Source of the DNA: Marinospirillum celere | GTDB lineage: Bacteria; Pseudomonadota; Gammaproteobacteria; Pseudomonadales; Halomonadaceae | Reading direction: 5' to 3' | Length of the DNA stretch: 64,000 nt | Assembly: GCF_900112235.1 (NCBI RefSeq) | Contig: NZ_FOLH01000001.1 | Span: forward strand, 496,001 to 560,000 | Shown here: positions 1 to 7,345 of the stretch, one piece after another | Numbering within the stretch: position 1 is the first letter of the stretch | How the letters are laid out: each line of letters starts with the position of its first letter | Notes under the pieces: generated by a model | Database searches by the model: none | Told to the model about the DNA's origin: nothing | What the model saw: only the letters and a program-made list of their open reading frames with translations | Translations under genes and position numbers: made by a program

Positions 1-2
1 GG

Positions 3-464
3 GAGTTATCCTTGAAAGGCCAGCAGGTCGGAAGTCAGGAATTACCGGCTTTATGCAATGACTATCTGCAAGAGCTGGGTTTTGCCCAGCCATTTTGTCA
101 AAAAGCCTTCACAATTATCAGTGAGCTAACCAACAATGCAATTGAGCATGGCTTGTTGAGGCTGGAGTCCTCATTGAAAGATGAAGTGCATGGCTTTGCT
201 GAATACTATGTTCAGCGTGAACAGCGACTTAGACAGCTAAGCGATCAGGACGCGATTAGAATTCGCTTGCAGTGGGTTAGAGGTCAGGATTTGGGCTTCT
301 TGCAGGTTGAAGTCGAGCATACGGGCGAAGGCTTTGATACTGATCGCGTGCTCTCCAAACCCAAAAATGAGCTTTCAGGGCGTGGTCTGTTTTTGGTTAG
401 AAAGCTGGCCAAGAGTCTGGAATTTAGGAAGCAAGGGTGCCTGGCTTTGGCAACCTTGGAATAG
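3..464 (+). CDS. RsbW-like HATPase (anti-sigma/serine kinase) domain, 5'-truncated
   Basis: The frame is open to the left edge, so this is the C-terminal part of a longer protein. The visible ~150 residues form a GHKL ATPase of the anti-sigma-factor kinase type. An N-box-like ELTNNAIEHG lies about a quarter of the way in, and a GRGLFLVRKL glycine box sits near the end. Such domains phosphorylate a STAS anti-anti-sigma partner or sequester a regulator. The same layout (a helical insert ending in a YY-x-R-x-Q stretch) is repeated in the C-terminus of the phosphatase at 1103-2860. I therefore infer that the full protein is a receiver-PP2C-HATPase fusion like Pseudomonas HsbR. It ends 8 nt before cheD, suggesting a shared operon. 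The family is clear; the full architecture is inferred. Confidence 0.75.
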   Translation, partial: ELSLKGQQVGSQELPALCNDYLQELGFAQPFCQKAFTIISELTNNAIEHGLLRLESSLKDEVHGFAEYYVQREQRLRQLSDQDAIRIRLQWVRGQDLGFLQVEVEHTGEGFDTDRVLSKPKNELSGRGLFLVRKLAKSLEFRKQGCLALATLE

Positions 465-472
465 GACGATCT

Positions 473-1081
473 ATGGAAATTGAAGTCGATAAGCATTTTG
501 CTCTCTCCCATTATTATGATCGCTATTTTGAAGTGCCTGCCATTAAGGTGCTGCCTGGTGAATACTATGCGACCGACATGGGTGAAATGCTGGTCACTGT
601 TTTAGGCTCTTGCGTTGCCGTTTGTCTTAGAGATAGCTATTCGGGGATTGGTGGCTTGAACCATTTTCTGCTACCTCATGATCGTAGCTCAGATGCCTCG
701 CCACTGAATGAGTCTGCCCGTTATGGTGTTTATGCTATGGAGCTGCTGGTCAATCATCTGCTTAAGCTGGGGGCGCAGCGCCGGCGTCTTGAAGCCAAGG
801 TATTTGGCGGTGGCAAGGTTATTAAAGACTTTACCTTTGCCAACGTTGGTGAGCGTAATGTGGAATTTGTTCTTGAGCATCTGAGCAATGAAGGCATCCC
901 CGTGGTGGCCAAGGATGTGCTGGATATTTATCCGCGTAAGGTGCACTTTTTTCCAGTAACCGGAAAAGTCATGCTGAAGAAAATCAATACCTTGCATAAC
1001 CGCACTATTATTGAACGTGAAAACAAATACCTGAAGCAGGTCGAGCAGAAGCCTGAAGTGGGCGAAGTGGATCTGTTTTAA
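473..1081 (+). CDS. cheD: Chemoreceptor glutamine deamidase CheD
   Basis: CheD deamidates specific glutamines on methyl-accepting chemotaxis proteins and, in some species, interacts with CheC or CheY. The ~202-residue product has the family core: LGSC (Cys47, the presumed nucleophile) followed by GGLNHFLLP with His64, then the FGGG and VGERN blocks typical of CheD. I chose ATG 473 because an AGGA ribosome site lies just upstream. A longer frame starting at 437 would overlap the preceding gene and adds residues not usual for CheD. It follows an anti-sigma-type gene rather than cheB or cheR, though those could lie left of the window. A chemoreceptor that could be a substrate is encoded at 31380-33506. 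Confidence 0.93.
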   Translation: MEIEVDKHFALSHYYDRYFEVPAIKVLPGEYYATDMGEMLVTVLGSCVAVCLRDSYSGIGGLNHFLLPHDRSSDASPLNESARYGVYAMELLVNHLLKLGAQRRRLEAKVFGGGKVIKDFTFANVGERNVEFVLEHLSNEGIPVVAKDVLDIYPRKVHFFPVTGKVMLKKINTLHNRTIIERENKYLKQVEQKPEVGEVDLF

Positions 1082-1102
1082 TCACGGGTTTGCACTTGTC
1101 TA

Positions 1103-2860
1103 CTAGATTCTTGCCTTGACCCAGTGGCCTGCTTCCAAAACCTCGACTTGTTTGCACCAATCCAGCTGCAACCTGGTTTTCACATCAAGTTCTGCCTGAC
1201 CTGAGCCATTGTCACGAACACTGACCTCTACATGGGTATTAGCAGTCGTTGGGTCTGTCCAACAGTCCAGGCTTAATTCCAGAAAGGAGTCTGGGTTGAG
1301 ATTTTCAAGAGCTTCCTGGCGCTTGCGGTAGTAGTGTCTGAGTCCTTCTTCTCCCTGTCCGGCAAGAAGTCGGTATTTAATGGCAGCAGGAAGCTGTAAG
1401 AGGTTTTCGTGGAGTGCCCTGGAAGTGAGCTGATGGGCCAGAGTGAAAACCTGCTGAGTGAGTTCCTGATTGATTCCCAGAGTTTGCAGAAAATCATTGG
1501 TCATGGCTGGCAGGGCACGATTGATCAGTTGCTGGCCTTGAAGTTTGATATGCCACTGAAAGGGAGCCACCTGCTGGGTGCTGTTGATGCTGCGGGGTGC
1601 CTGGCTGATTGAGTAATGGAGACTGGTATTCAGTTTTTCAAAATCCAATAACAGCAAAGAAATGTCATCATCTGGAATTGCTTTTTCTGCATGCTTTTCA
1701 GCTGCGGTAAGAATGCCTGCAACCAGGTGCTGGTCATCTAGCTGTTCAAACAAGTCTTCCAGTTTTGGTTGGCCAAAGCTAAGACCCTGCATATTCTCCT
1801 GCTCGGTTAGTCCATCACTATAACAAATCAGCTTGCCATCCTGAGGCAGGGGCACCCGTTCGGGCAGGGCATCAAAAAGATCAGCATCCAAAATACCCAA
1901 AGCCATATGACGTGAGAGAAACCGGTGGTGAATAGCTTTTTCTGCGCTGCGTAACAAAGCCGGCGGCATGCCGCCGTTCCATACTTTAAGTTCTCGGTTT
2001 AGGGGATCAATTTCCATCACCAGGGCAGCGACAAAACGGTCACCCGGTAGATCGACCAGCAGGCGCTGATTCATTTCCTTGAGAATATAGGTCAGCCGAT
2101 GGCCTTTTTTAACCATGGAGTCAAAAACTGATATAACCGGCATAATGGTGATAGTGGCGGCCAAGCCGTGCCCGGTAGCATCTGCCAACAGCACAAAGAT
2201 GCTGCCGGTTGGTGAGCGACGGACCAGTACAATGTCACCGCTGAAGCGACTGGAAGCCTGAATGCGATGGCTGATTCCCCAAGGGTTGTCAGCGTTTTTT
2301 TCAATCAGATGGCCATAAAGAATTTTGGCCGCCATGCTGTTTTCTTGGTCCAGTTCATTAAGCGCAGCTTCCAACAGGCTTTTATCGACCATAATGGTGT
2401 CTAGCTGCCTGGCCAGCTGATTAACACCAGAAAAGGCTTCACCCAGTTCTTGAAAAACAAACGCCTGGGGATGTGCATCAAAATCTTTTAAATCATCTGC
2501 TGACTGAATGTTAACAATGCTCAGCTGGAACTGGTCGATGGCTGTATTGATTCTGCGTACTGCCAGGTGGGATAGGTAGCCGGCCAGGCCAATAAAAAAT
2601 AGTGAGAAGAAAATAAAACTAAGAATATAGGTCAGACGAACATCAGCAGTGATGGTGATTAGCTCAAACCCCTCGGATTCATTTGGATAACGGGCTTCAA
2701 GCTCTTGCTGAAGAGCCTGGTTTTGCTGATTGATTAAGTTCTCGTAATGCAGTGAAGAGACCAGGGATGCACCCAGGAAGACGATCAGGCAGCAAAAAAG
2801 AATGGCTATAAATATAAACCAGCGTAAAGAGTGGCGCACAGATGTAAAAAGCCTAGCCAA
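1103..2860 (-). CDS. Membrane SpoIIE-type PP2C phosphatase with degenerate C-terminal HATPase
   Basis: The 585-residue protein has TM helices at about 14-36 and 76-100 around a small periplasmic loop, then a HAMP-like linker. A SpoIIE/RsbU PP2C domain spans roughly 175-408, with acidic metal ligands in FSGD (Asp209), LLADATGHG (Asp227), YSDG (Asp349) and DDD (398-400). Such phosphatases dephosphorylate STAS anti-anti-sigma proteins in partner-switch pathways. Residues ~430-585 align by eye with the HATPase at the left edge. In them the ELTNNAIEHG N-box has become QLTSRALHEN and the terminal GRGLFLVRKL box is missing, so ATP binding is unlikely. It converges on cheD, with 21 nt between them. 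A 21-bp palindrome lies just upstream of the start. The target protein is not in the window. Confidence 0.87.
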   Translation of the reverse strand: MARLFTSVRHSLRWFIFIAILFCCLIVFLGASLVSSLHYENLINQQNQALQQELEARYPNESEGFELITITADVRLTYILSFIFFSLFFIGLAGYLSHLAVRRINTAIDQFQLSIVNIQSADDLKDFDAHPQAFVFQELGEAFSGVNQLARQLDTIMVDKSLLEAALNELDQENSMAAKILYGHLIEKNADNPWGISHRIQASSRFSGDIVLVRRSPTGSIFVLLADATGHGLAATITIMPVISVFDSMVKKGHRLTYILKEMNQRLLVDLPGDRFVAALVMEIDPLNRELKVWNGGMPPALLRSAEKAIHHRFLSRHMALGILDADLFDALPERVPLPQDGKLICYSDGLTEQENMQGLSFGQPKLEDLFEQLDDQHLVAGILTAAEKHAEKAIPDDDISLLLLDFEKLNTSLHYSISQAPRSINSTQQVAPFQWHIKLQGQQLINRALPAMTNDFLQTLGINQELTQQVFTLAHQLTSRALHENLLQLPAAIKYRLLAGQGEEGLRHYYRKRQEALENLNPDSFLELSLDCWTDPTTANTHVEVSVRDNGSGQAELDVKTRLQLDWCKQVEVLEAGHWVKARI

Positions 2861-2884
2861 AGTGTCCTCAGATCTATCTCAGAT

Positions 2885-2905
2885 ATTTTTACAGTGTGTA
2901 AAAAT
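2885..2905. promoter_or_regulatory. Perfect 9-bp inverted repeat upstream of the PP2C phosphatase gene
   Basis: ATTTTTACA and TGTAAAAAT face each other across GTG, 25 bp upstream of the phosphatase start codon. The perfect dyad and its position suggest an operator for a dimeric regulator. There is no downstream U-run suggesting a terminator, and the regulator is unknown. Confidence 0.45.
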
Positions 2906-2977
2906 GTAAGCCATGTTAACCAAAAGTCGTTAGGCAAACCAGAGGTTTAAAAACGGGGGGCTGGGGCAAAAGGTCGC

Positions 2978-3003
2978 AAAAAAGGGCAGCGAGGCGGCTG
3001 CCC
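2978..3003 (-). terminator. Rho-independent terminator of the SCP2-like gene
   Basis: Read on the minus strand, GGGCAGC and GCTGCCC form a 7-bp GC-rich stem with a 6-nt loop followed by six T. It lies 28 bp past the stop of the gene at 3032-3346. Confidence 0.8.
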
Positions 3004-3031
3004 AAAGGTCATGCAGGGAAACTGAGGGGTG

Positions 3032-3346
3032 TTACACTGGGAAAAGAGCAGACAGCTTGGTTGCTAGCATCATGTCACCTTCAGCACGTAGTTTGCCAGC
3101 CATGAAAGCTTGCATGCCATCTTCTTCACCGGTCAGAACACCTTTAAGTGTTTCTGTATCCATGATCAGAGTTACGGAAGGTTCATCATGCTCGCCCTGA
3201 GCGATCTCACAGCTGCCGTTGTTGATGGTGATATGGTAGTTGTCGCCATCTTCAATGTTGAACTGGAAAACTTCTTCCATGCCGTTGGCCGCTTCGGCGT
3301 TGAACTTGTCTTGGAGGCCTTCGATAATAGCGTTGATATCAGCCAT
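3032..3346 (-). CDS. SCP2 sterol-carrier-domain protein
   Basis: The 104-residue protein consists of a single SCP2-like lipid-binding domain: an N-terminal helix, the strand pair FQFNIEDGDNYHITINNG, and the C-terminal GKLRAEGDMMLATKL signature helix shared by bacterial SCP2 and YhbT-like proteins. The fold holds hydrophobic ligands. Stand-alone bacterial members have no settled role, although many sit near fatty-acid genes. There is no signal peptide, so it should be cytosolic. It appears to be monocistronic, with its own terminator downstream. The ATG is preceded by a GAGG-containing leader. Confidence 0.85.
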   Translation of the reverse strand: MADINAIIEGLQDKFNAEAANGMEEVFQFNIEDGDNYHITINNGSCEIAQGEHDEPSVTLIMDTETLKGVLTGEEDGMQAFMAGKLRAEGDMMLATKLSALFPV

Positions 3347-3451
3347 GGGGGTATCCTCTTGTTGGGTGATCTCATGCAGATAACTTTAGCTTATTTCAAA
3401 CGTATGTTTTAATCAACCCTTGTTTTGCTTTTCTTTTGAAAGGAGTCCTGA

Positions 3452-4471
3452 GTGCCAGAATTTATTGTTGAATACCTTGGCTTTCTATTGAAGCTGTTGA
3501 CCTTTGGGGTGGCTGTTCTGGTTATTGTCAGTCTTGCGGTTGCCATTAAACGCAGCCGGGCAGGGCAGGAGCAGCTTGAAGTTCACTCCTTGAATGAGCG
3601 GCTTCAAGAGCAGCAGGATGAGTTACAAGAACAGTGGCTGCAGGGTAAGCAGCTCAAGCAAGTACGCAAAGAGCGTAAGCAGCAAGATAAAAAACGCCAG
3701 CAGGAAAAAGCGGCCTTGCCACGGGTTTTTGTGTTGGATTTCAAGGGGGATTTGATGGCAAGCCGTGCCGGTGCTCTGGGCCGGGAAATTTCCTGTCTGC
3801 TGGGCTTGCTCAGACCTGACGATGAAGTGGTTGTGCGTCTGGAGAGTGCCGGTGGCCTAGTGCACAGCTATGGCTATGCAGCAGCCCAGCTACAGCGCCT
3901 GCGAGATCGTCAGGTTCGTCTAACGATCTGTGTTGATAAGGTTGCTGCTTCGGGGGGCTACATGATGGCTTGTGCAGCCAGTCAAATCTTGGCCGCGCCC
4001 TTTGCGGTTATAGGCTCGATAGGCGTCGTTGCCGAAATGCCGAACTTTAACCGCTTCCTTAAAAAACATGATGTTGATTATGAAGTGCTGACAGCCGGCG
4101 AATACAAGCGCACCTTGACCTTGATGGGTGAAAATACCGAAGAAGGCCGTAAGAAGTTCTTGGATGACCTGGAATCCACTCACAAGCTATTTAAAGACTT
4201 TGTTCAGCGTAACCGCCCCGACTTGGAAATCGATAAGGTGGCCAAGGGTGAAATCTGGTACGGCGAGCAGGCACTCGGCCTGAAACTGATTGATCAATTA
4301 ATGACCAGTGACGAGTATTTGTTACAAAAAGTTAATGAGGCTGAGGTTTTGGCTTTGAAACTGAAGAAGCCCTCGCCTCTGGTAGAAAGAGTCACAGCGC
4401 AGGCTGCAGGAGTGGTAGAGCAGCGCCTTGCAAGTTTGTGGCCAAGTTTGCAGGCGCCTTTTAAACGTTAA
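3452..4471 (+). CDS. sohB: Inner-membrane S49 peptidase SohB
   Basis: This is a signal-peptide-peptidase-like serine protease of the S49 family. A TM helix at about 8-32 is followed by a Gln/Glu/Lys-rich coiled coil (~40-90), then the protease domain. The catalytic pair is visible: Ser167 in VAASGGYMMA and Lys219 in GEYKRTLTLMGENTEEGR. The 339-residue length and single catalytic domain match SohB, not the double-domain SppA. It begins with GTG and has a clear AAAGGAGT ribosome site 6 nt upstream. SohB is thought to degrade periplasmic or membrane peptides; its substrates are poorly known. It converges with the ArsR-family gene. Confidence 0.93.
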   Translation: MPEFIVEYLGFLLKLLTFGVAVLVIVSLAVAIKRSRAGQEQLEVHSLNERLQEQQDELQEQWLQGKQLKQVRKERKQQDKKRQQEKAALPRVFVLDFKGDLMASRAGALGREISCLLGLLRPDDEVVVRLESAGGLVHSYGYAAAQLQRLRDRQVRLTICVDKVAASGGYMMACAASQILAAPFAVIGSIGVVAEMPNFNRFLKKHDVDYEVLTAGEYKRTLTLMGENTEEGRKKFLDDLESTHKLFKDFVQRNRPDLEIDKVAKGEIWYGEQALGLKLIDQLMTSDEYLLQKVNEAEVLALKLKKPSPLVERVTAQAAGVVEQRLASLWPSLQAPFKR

Positions 4472-4494
4472 GTGGTTGTTCTAAATTGAAGGGG

Positions 4495-4815
4495 TCAGGC
4501 GCAGTAAATAGAGTGAAGCGTACTGATAACCTGCTTGGCCTCTTCGCCCTTCAATGAGTAGAAAATAGTTTGCGATTCGCGCCGTGTTTTGACCAGTCCG
4601 TCTCTTCGCAGGATTGCCAGGTGCTGAGATAAGGCCGATTGACTCAGATCCAGGCAATCATTCAGTTCCGTAACAGACATTTCCTTGCCTTCTAAATAAC
4701 AAAGAATCATTAGCCGATTTTCATTAGCCAGCGCCTTGAGCAGGGTGGTTGCCTGCTGGGCGTTGTTCCTTAATTCACTGATAAGCTGCTCATCTGCTGC
4801 TAGTGCATTTGCCAT
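4495..4815 (-). CDS. ArsR-family repressor of the BigR/SqrR/YgaV thiol type
   Basis: This 106-residue winged-helix protein has the ArsR recognition helix LSQSALSQHLAILRRDGLV. It lacks the ELCVCDL arsenic/metal motif. Instead it has Cys39 (LMILCYL) and a C-terminal Cys105 (IYCA), the spacing seen in SqrR/BigR/YgaV repressors that sense persulfide or redox state through an interprotomer di- or polysulfide bond. Cys54 is extra. Those homologues usually control sulfide:quinone reductase or rhodanese genes, none of which is visible here. The only adjacent divergent gene is prpE. The family is well supported; the sensing role is inferred from the cysteines. Confidence 0.85.
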   Translation of the reverse strand: MANALAADEQLISELRNNAQQATTLLKALANENRLMILCYLEGKEMSVTELNDCLDLSQSALSQHLAILRRDGLVKTRRESQTIFYSLKGEEAKQVISTLHSIYCA

Positions 4816-4847
4816 GATGTTGGCCCGCTGGTTGTTATGATTTATCA

Positions 4848-4864
4848 GTTAACAATCCGTTAAC
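4848..4864. promoter_or_regulatory. Paired GTTAAC palindromes, candidate ArsR operator
   Basis: Two copies of the self-complementary hexamer GTTAAC are separated by 5 bp, giving an overall dyad of 17 bp. It lies 33 bp upstream of the ArsR-family start. Autoregulation through AT-rich dyads is usual for this family; its use here is inferred. Confidence 0.4.
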
Positions 4865-5127
4865 CGGTATATTTTAGGCCTCTCATTCTACCTGCTTTTT
4901 TTAGAGTTGTTGACACCCTAAAAAGAGGTATTTTGTGTCTTTTTATGCATAACCTGATGTTTTAAAGGGGAAGTGACGGTAATTGTCAGCAATATTCCTG
5001 GTTTTAAGTTTAGTTTGTTCGGAGCTAAAGATCTTTTTGCTAAGAGCTGATAAGGCTTTGCGCCTTTTGTAGTAGTTTCAAACGCCCTTGGGTGCTTTAG
5101 AGTTACGCTTGGATCTATGCAAAGTGT

Positions 5128-5145
5128 CAACACTTGCGAGTGTTG
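5128..5145. promoter_or_regulatory. Inverted repeat in the prpE leader
   Basis: CAACACT and AGTGTTG flank a TGCG centre, ending 31 bp before the prpE ATG. It could be an operator or a leader hairpin. There is no T-run, so it is not a terminator. No regulator gene sits next to prpE except the ArsR-family gene. Confidence 0.4.
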
Positions 5146-5176
5146 TCCAATAAAAATTACATCAGAGGCGAGGAAA

Positions 5177-7063
5177 ATGACCTACAAAGCAGAATACGAG
5201 CGCTCGATTAATCAGCCTGAAGATTTTTGGCGTGAGCAGGCCGAACAGCTGCCTTGGTACAAAAAGCCCACACGCATTCTTGAAAAGGATGAGAAGGGCG
5301 CTTGGCGCTGGTTTGTCGATGGTGAACTGAATACCAGCTACTGTGCCCTGGATTACCATGTTGAAAATGGCCGTGCTGAGCAGACGGCAGTGATCTATGA
5401 CTCTCCAGTAACGGATAGCAAATCCAAGCTGACCTATCGCCAGTTGCGTGATCAGGTTGCTACCTTTGCAGGTGGCTTGCGTAAGCTGGGAGTTGAAAAG
5501 GGTGATCGGGTGGTTATTTACATGCCCATGGTCCCAGAAGCGCTGGTGGCTATCTATGCCTGTGCTCGCCTGGGCGCAGTTCACTCAGTGGTCTTTGGTG
5601 GTTTTGCACCTCATGAATTGGCAGTGCGTATTGATGATGCCCAGCCCAAGGTAATTGTTTCTGCTTCCTGTGGCATTGAAGTCAGCAAGGTTATTCCCTA
5701 CAAAGGCATGCTGGATGAAGCCATTAGTCAGGCACAGCACAAGCCTGATCATTTGGTGGTTTTGCAGCGTCCGCAACAAACTTGTGAGCTGAAAGCGCCC
5801 ATGGATGTGGACTGGGAAGAAGTCAGCAAGGCTGACCCGGTTGATCCTGTTCCGGTTAAAGCCACCGATCCCCTGTATGTACTTTATACCTCCGGCACCA
5901 CCGGCAAGCCCAAGGGCGTTGTTCGTGATAACGGCGGTCATGCTGTGGCTTTGAAGTACAGCATGAAGACGGTCTACAACATCGACCCAGGTGAGGTCTT
6001 TATGGCGGCTTCGGATGTTGGCTGGGTTGTCGGTCACTCTTACATTGTTTATGCGCCTCTGTTGGCGGGTTGTACTACCGTGGTTTACGAAGGCAAGCCG
6101 GTGAAAACGCCTGATTCCGGTGCCTTCTGGCGAATGATTGAAGAATACAAAATCAGTGGCTTCTTTACCGCGCCAACGGCTTTTCGTGCGGTCAAGAAAG
6201 AAGACCCTGAAGGCAAGATGCTGGCGAAATATGATATCTCCAGCCTGAAAGCCATGTTCCTGGCGGGTGAGCGCCTGGACCCGCCTACCTACCACTGGCT
6301 GAATGAGCTTCTGCCCGTCCCTGTGATTGACCACTGGTGGCAAACCGAAACCGGTTGGGCAATTGCCGGTAACATGATGGGGCTGGAAGCAGTTCAACCC
6401 AAGGCAGGTTCGGCGACCTATCCCACACCTGGCTTTAATGTTCAGATTCTGGACTCTAAAGGTGAACAGGCTCCGGCCAATGAAGAGGGCAGTGTCTGCA
6501 TCAAGCTACCCATGCCGCCGGGCTGTTTGACCAGCGTTTGGGGTGACCATGCCCGTTATGAAAGCTCCTACATGGCGGCTTACCCTGGCTACTACCTAAC
6601 GGGTGATGGCGGTAAGTTTGATGAAGAGGGTTATCTGTTCATCATGGGTCGCACCGATGATGTCATCAATGTTGCAGGCCACCGTCTCTCTACCGGTGAA
6701 ATGGAAGAAATTGTGGCTTCCCATCCGGGTGTAGCTGAATGTGCAGTCATCGGTGTCGCTGATGAGCTCAAAGGCCAACTGCCTGTCGGTCTGGTGATTA
6801 CCAAAGATGGCTGGGATGGTGATCCTGCCGAGCTGGAAAAAGAACTGGCTGCACTGGTACGCAAGGAAATCGGTGCCATTGCCTGCTATCGCCAAACCCT
6901 GGTGGTGGACCGTCTGCCGAAAACCCGCTCTGGCAAGATTTTGCGTAAGATTCTGCGCAACATCGCCGACGGCAAGGAATACCAGGTGCCTTCCACCATT
7001 GATGATCCAGCCAGCCTGAGTGAAATCGAAGATGCCATGAAAGGGCAGGGGCTGGTTAGCTGA
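5177..7063 (+). CDS. prpE: Propionyl-CoA synthetase PrpE
   Basis: This is an AMP-forming acyl-CoA synthetase that activates propionate, and less efficiently acetate, to the CoA thioester. The 628 residues match PrpE length. Visible motifs are the P-loop YTSGTTGKPKGVVRDNGG with the PrpE-type RDNGG tail, WWQTETGW, the hinge YLTGDGG/GRTDDVINVAGHR, and the acetylatable catalytic lysine in KTRSGKILRK (Lys587). ATG 5177 was preferred over an upstream in-frame ATG at 5117 because of the GAGGCGAGGA ribosome site and because homologues begin with a similar Tyr-rich motif. The methylcitrate genes prpBCD are not adjacent, so it is a solitary locus. A hairpin terminator follows. Confidence 0.93.
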   Translation: MTYKAEYERSINQPEDFWREQAEQLPWYKKPTRILEKDEKGAWRWFVDGELNTSYCALDYHVENGRAEQTAVIYDSPVTDSKSKLTYRQLRDQVATFAGGLRKLGVEKGDRVVIYMPMVPEALVAIYACARLGAVHSVVFGGFAPHELAVRIDDAQPKVIVSASCGIEVSKVIPYKGMLDEAISQAQHKPDHLVVLQRPQQTCELKAPMDVDWEEVSKADPVDPVPVKATDPLYVLYTSGTTGKPKGVVRDNGGHAVALKYSMKTVYNIDPGEVFMAASDVGWVVGHSYIVYAPLLAGCTTVVYEGKPVKTPDSGAFWRMIEEYKISGFFTAPTAFRAVKKEDPEGKMLAKYDISSLKAMFLAGERLDPPTYHWLNELLPVPVIDHWWQTETGWAIAGNMMGLEAVQPKAGSATYPTPGFNVQILDSKGEQAPANEEGSVCIKLPMPPGCLTSVWGDHARYESSYMAAYPGYYLTGDGGKFDEEGYLFIMGRTDDVINVAGHRLSTGEMEEIVASHPGVAECAVIGVADELKGQLPVGLVITKDGWDGDPAELEKELAALVRKEIGAIACYRQTLVVDRLPKTRSGKILRKILRNIADGKEYQVPSTIDDPASLSEIEDAMKGQGLVS

Positions 7064-7118
7064 TAGCTGGCTTGGTTTTAGGGCAAGGGCTGCTTGAGCT
7101 GGGTGCCGGCAAAGGTAC

Positions 7119-7193
7119 TGCTTGTCAGGACGCGTGAATACGTCCCTGTAGGCTCTGGCCACGACGTCCTGTCGTGGACAGCCTGACCAAGCA
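7119..7193. repeat. REP-like extragenic palindromic element
   Basis: This is a nested dyad. The outer arms TGCTTGTCAGG and CCTGACCAAGCA enclose an inner perfect stem, CCACGAC/GTCGTGG. Elements with this ACGTCCCTGTAGG-like body recur between genes in many marine gammaproteobacteria. I found only this copy in the window. It sits between the prpE stop and its terminator. Confidence 0.55.
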
Positions 7194-7233
7194 GCGGCCT
7201 CCATCGCTCTTAAGTAGATCCCTTGCGTCAACT

Positions 7234-7270
7234 AGCCTCTGCGTTGATCTGCGCAGGGGCTTTATATTTT
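7234..7270 (+). terminator. Probable terminator of prpE
   Basis: AGCCTCTGCG and CGCAGGGGCT form a 10-bp stem with one G-U pair and an 8-nt loop, followed by a T-rich tail (TTTATATTTT). It is about 170 bp downstream of the prpE stop, beyond the REP-like element. Confidence 0.6.
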
Positions 7271-7289
7271 CCGGCTGGCTGCTTATAAT
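7261..7289 (+). promoter_or_regulatory. Sigma-70 promoter of yhhQ
   Basis: A perfect TATAAT -10 hexamer lies at 7284-7289. A weak -35 (TTTATA) is spaced 17 bp upstream and overlaps the tail of the preceding terminator. Transcription would start near 7296, leaving a ~50-nt leader filled by the putative riboswitch. Confidence 0.6.
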
Positions 7290-7305
7290 GCGCGCCTTCA
7301 TTCAT

Positions 7306-7339
7306 CCAGGGTTCCCTCAACCCCTGACAAAAAAAGGAT
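7306..7339 (+). ncRNA. preQ1-I-type riboswitch in the yhhQ leader
   Basis: CAGGG (7307-7311) pairs with CCCTG (7322-7326) around a loop containing TTCCCTCAAC. Next comes an A-rich strand (ACAAAAAAA) and then AGGA. This is the compact H-type pseudoknot layout of preQ1-I aptamers: a short GGGTTC-like 5' stem, a C-rich loop, an A-rich minor-groove strand, and a 3' AGG that pairs back to loop C residues. The AGGA is also the ribosome site, 8 bp before the yhhQ ATG. Ligand binding would therefore block translation. The downstream gene is a known preQ1-riboswitch target class (queuosine-precursor transport). I recognised it by eye and have no covariance-model score. Confidence 0.72.
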
Positions 7340-7345
7340 CCAGCC

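Larger units (their letters stand above)
4816..5176. other. Gene-free regulatory region between the ArsR gene and prpE
   Basis: About 360 bp separate the two divergent starts. It holds paired GTTAAC hexamers near the ArsR start and a hairpin-like dyad near prpE (listed separately). It is AT-rich and contains no convincing coding frame. I could not define the promoters confidently. Confidence 0.6.

Noticed and set aside
689-997. A 102-codon frame antisense to cheD
   Set aside because: Entirely overlaps a well-supported gene and shows no features of its own.
5585-6397. A 270-codon open frame antisense to prpE
   Set aside because: Fully contained in prpE, with no recognisable domain and no promoter or ribosome site.
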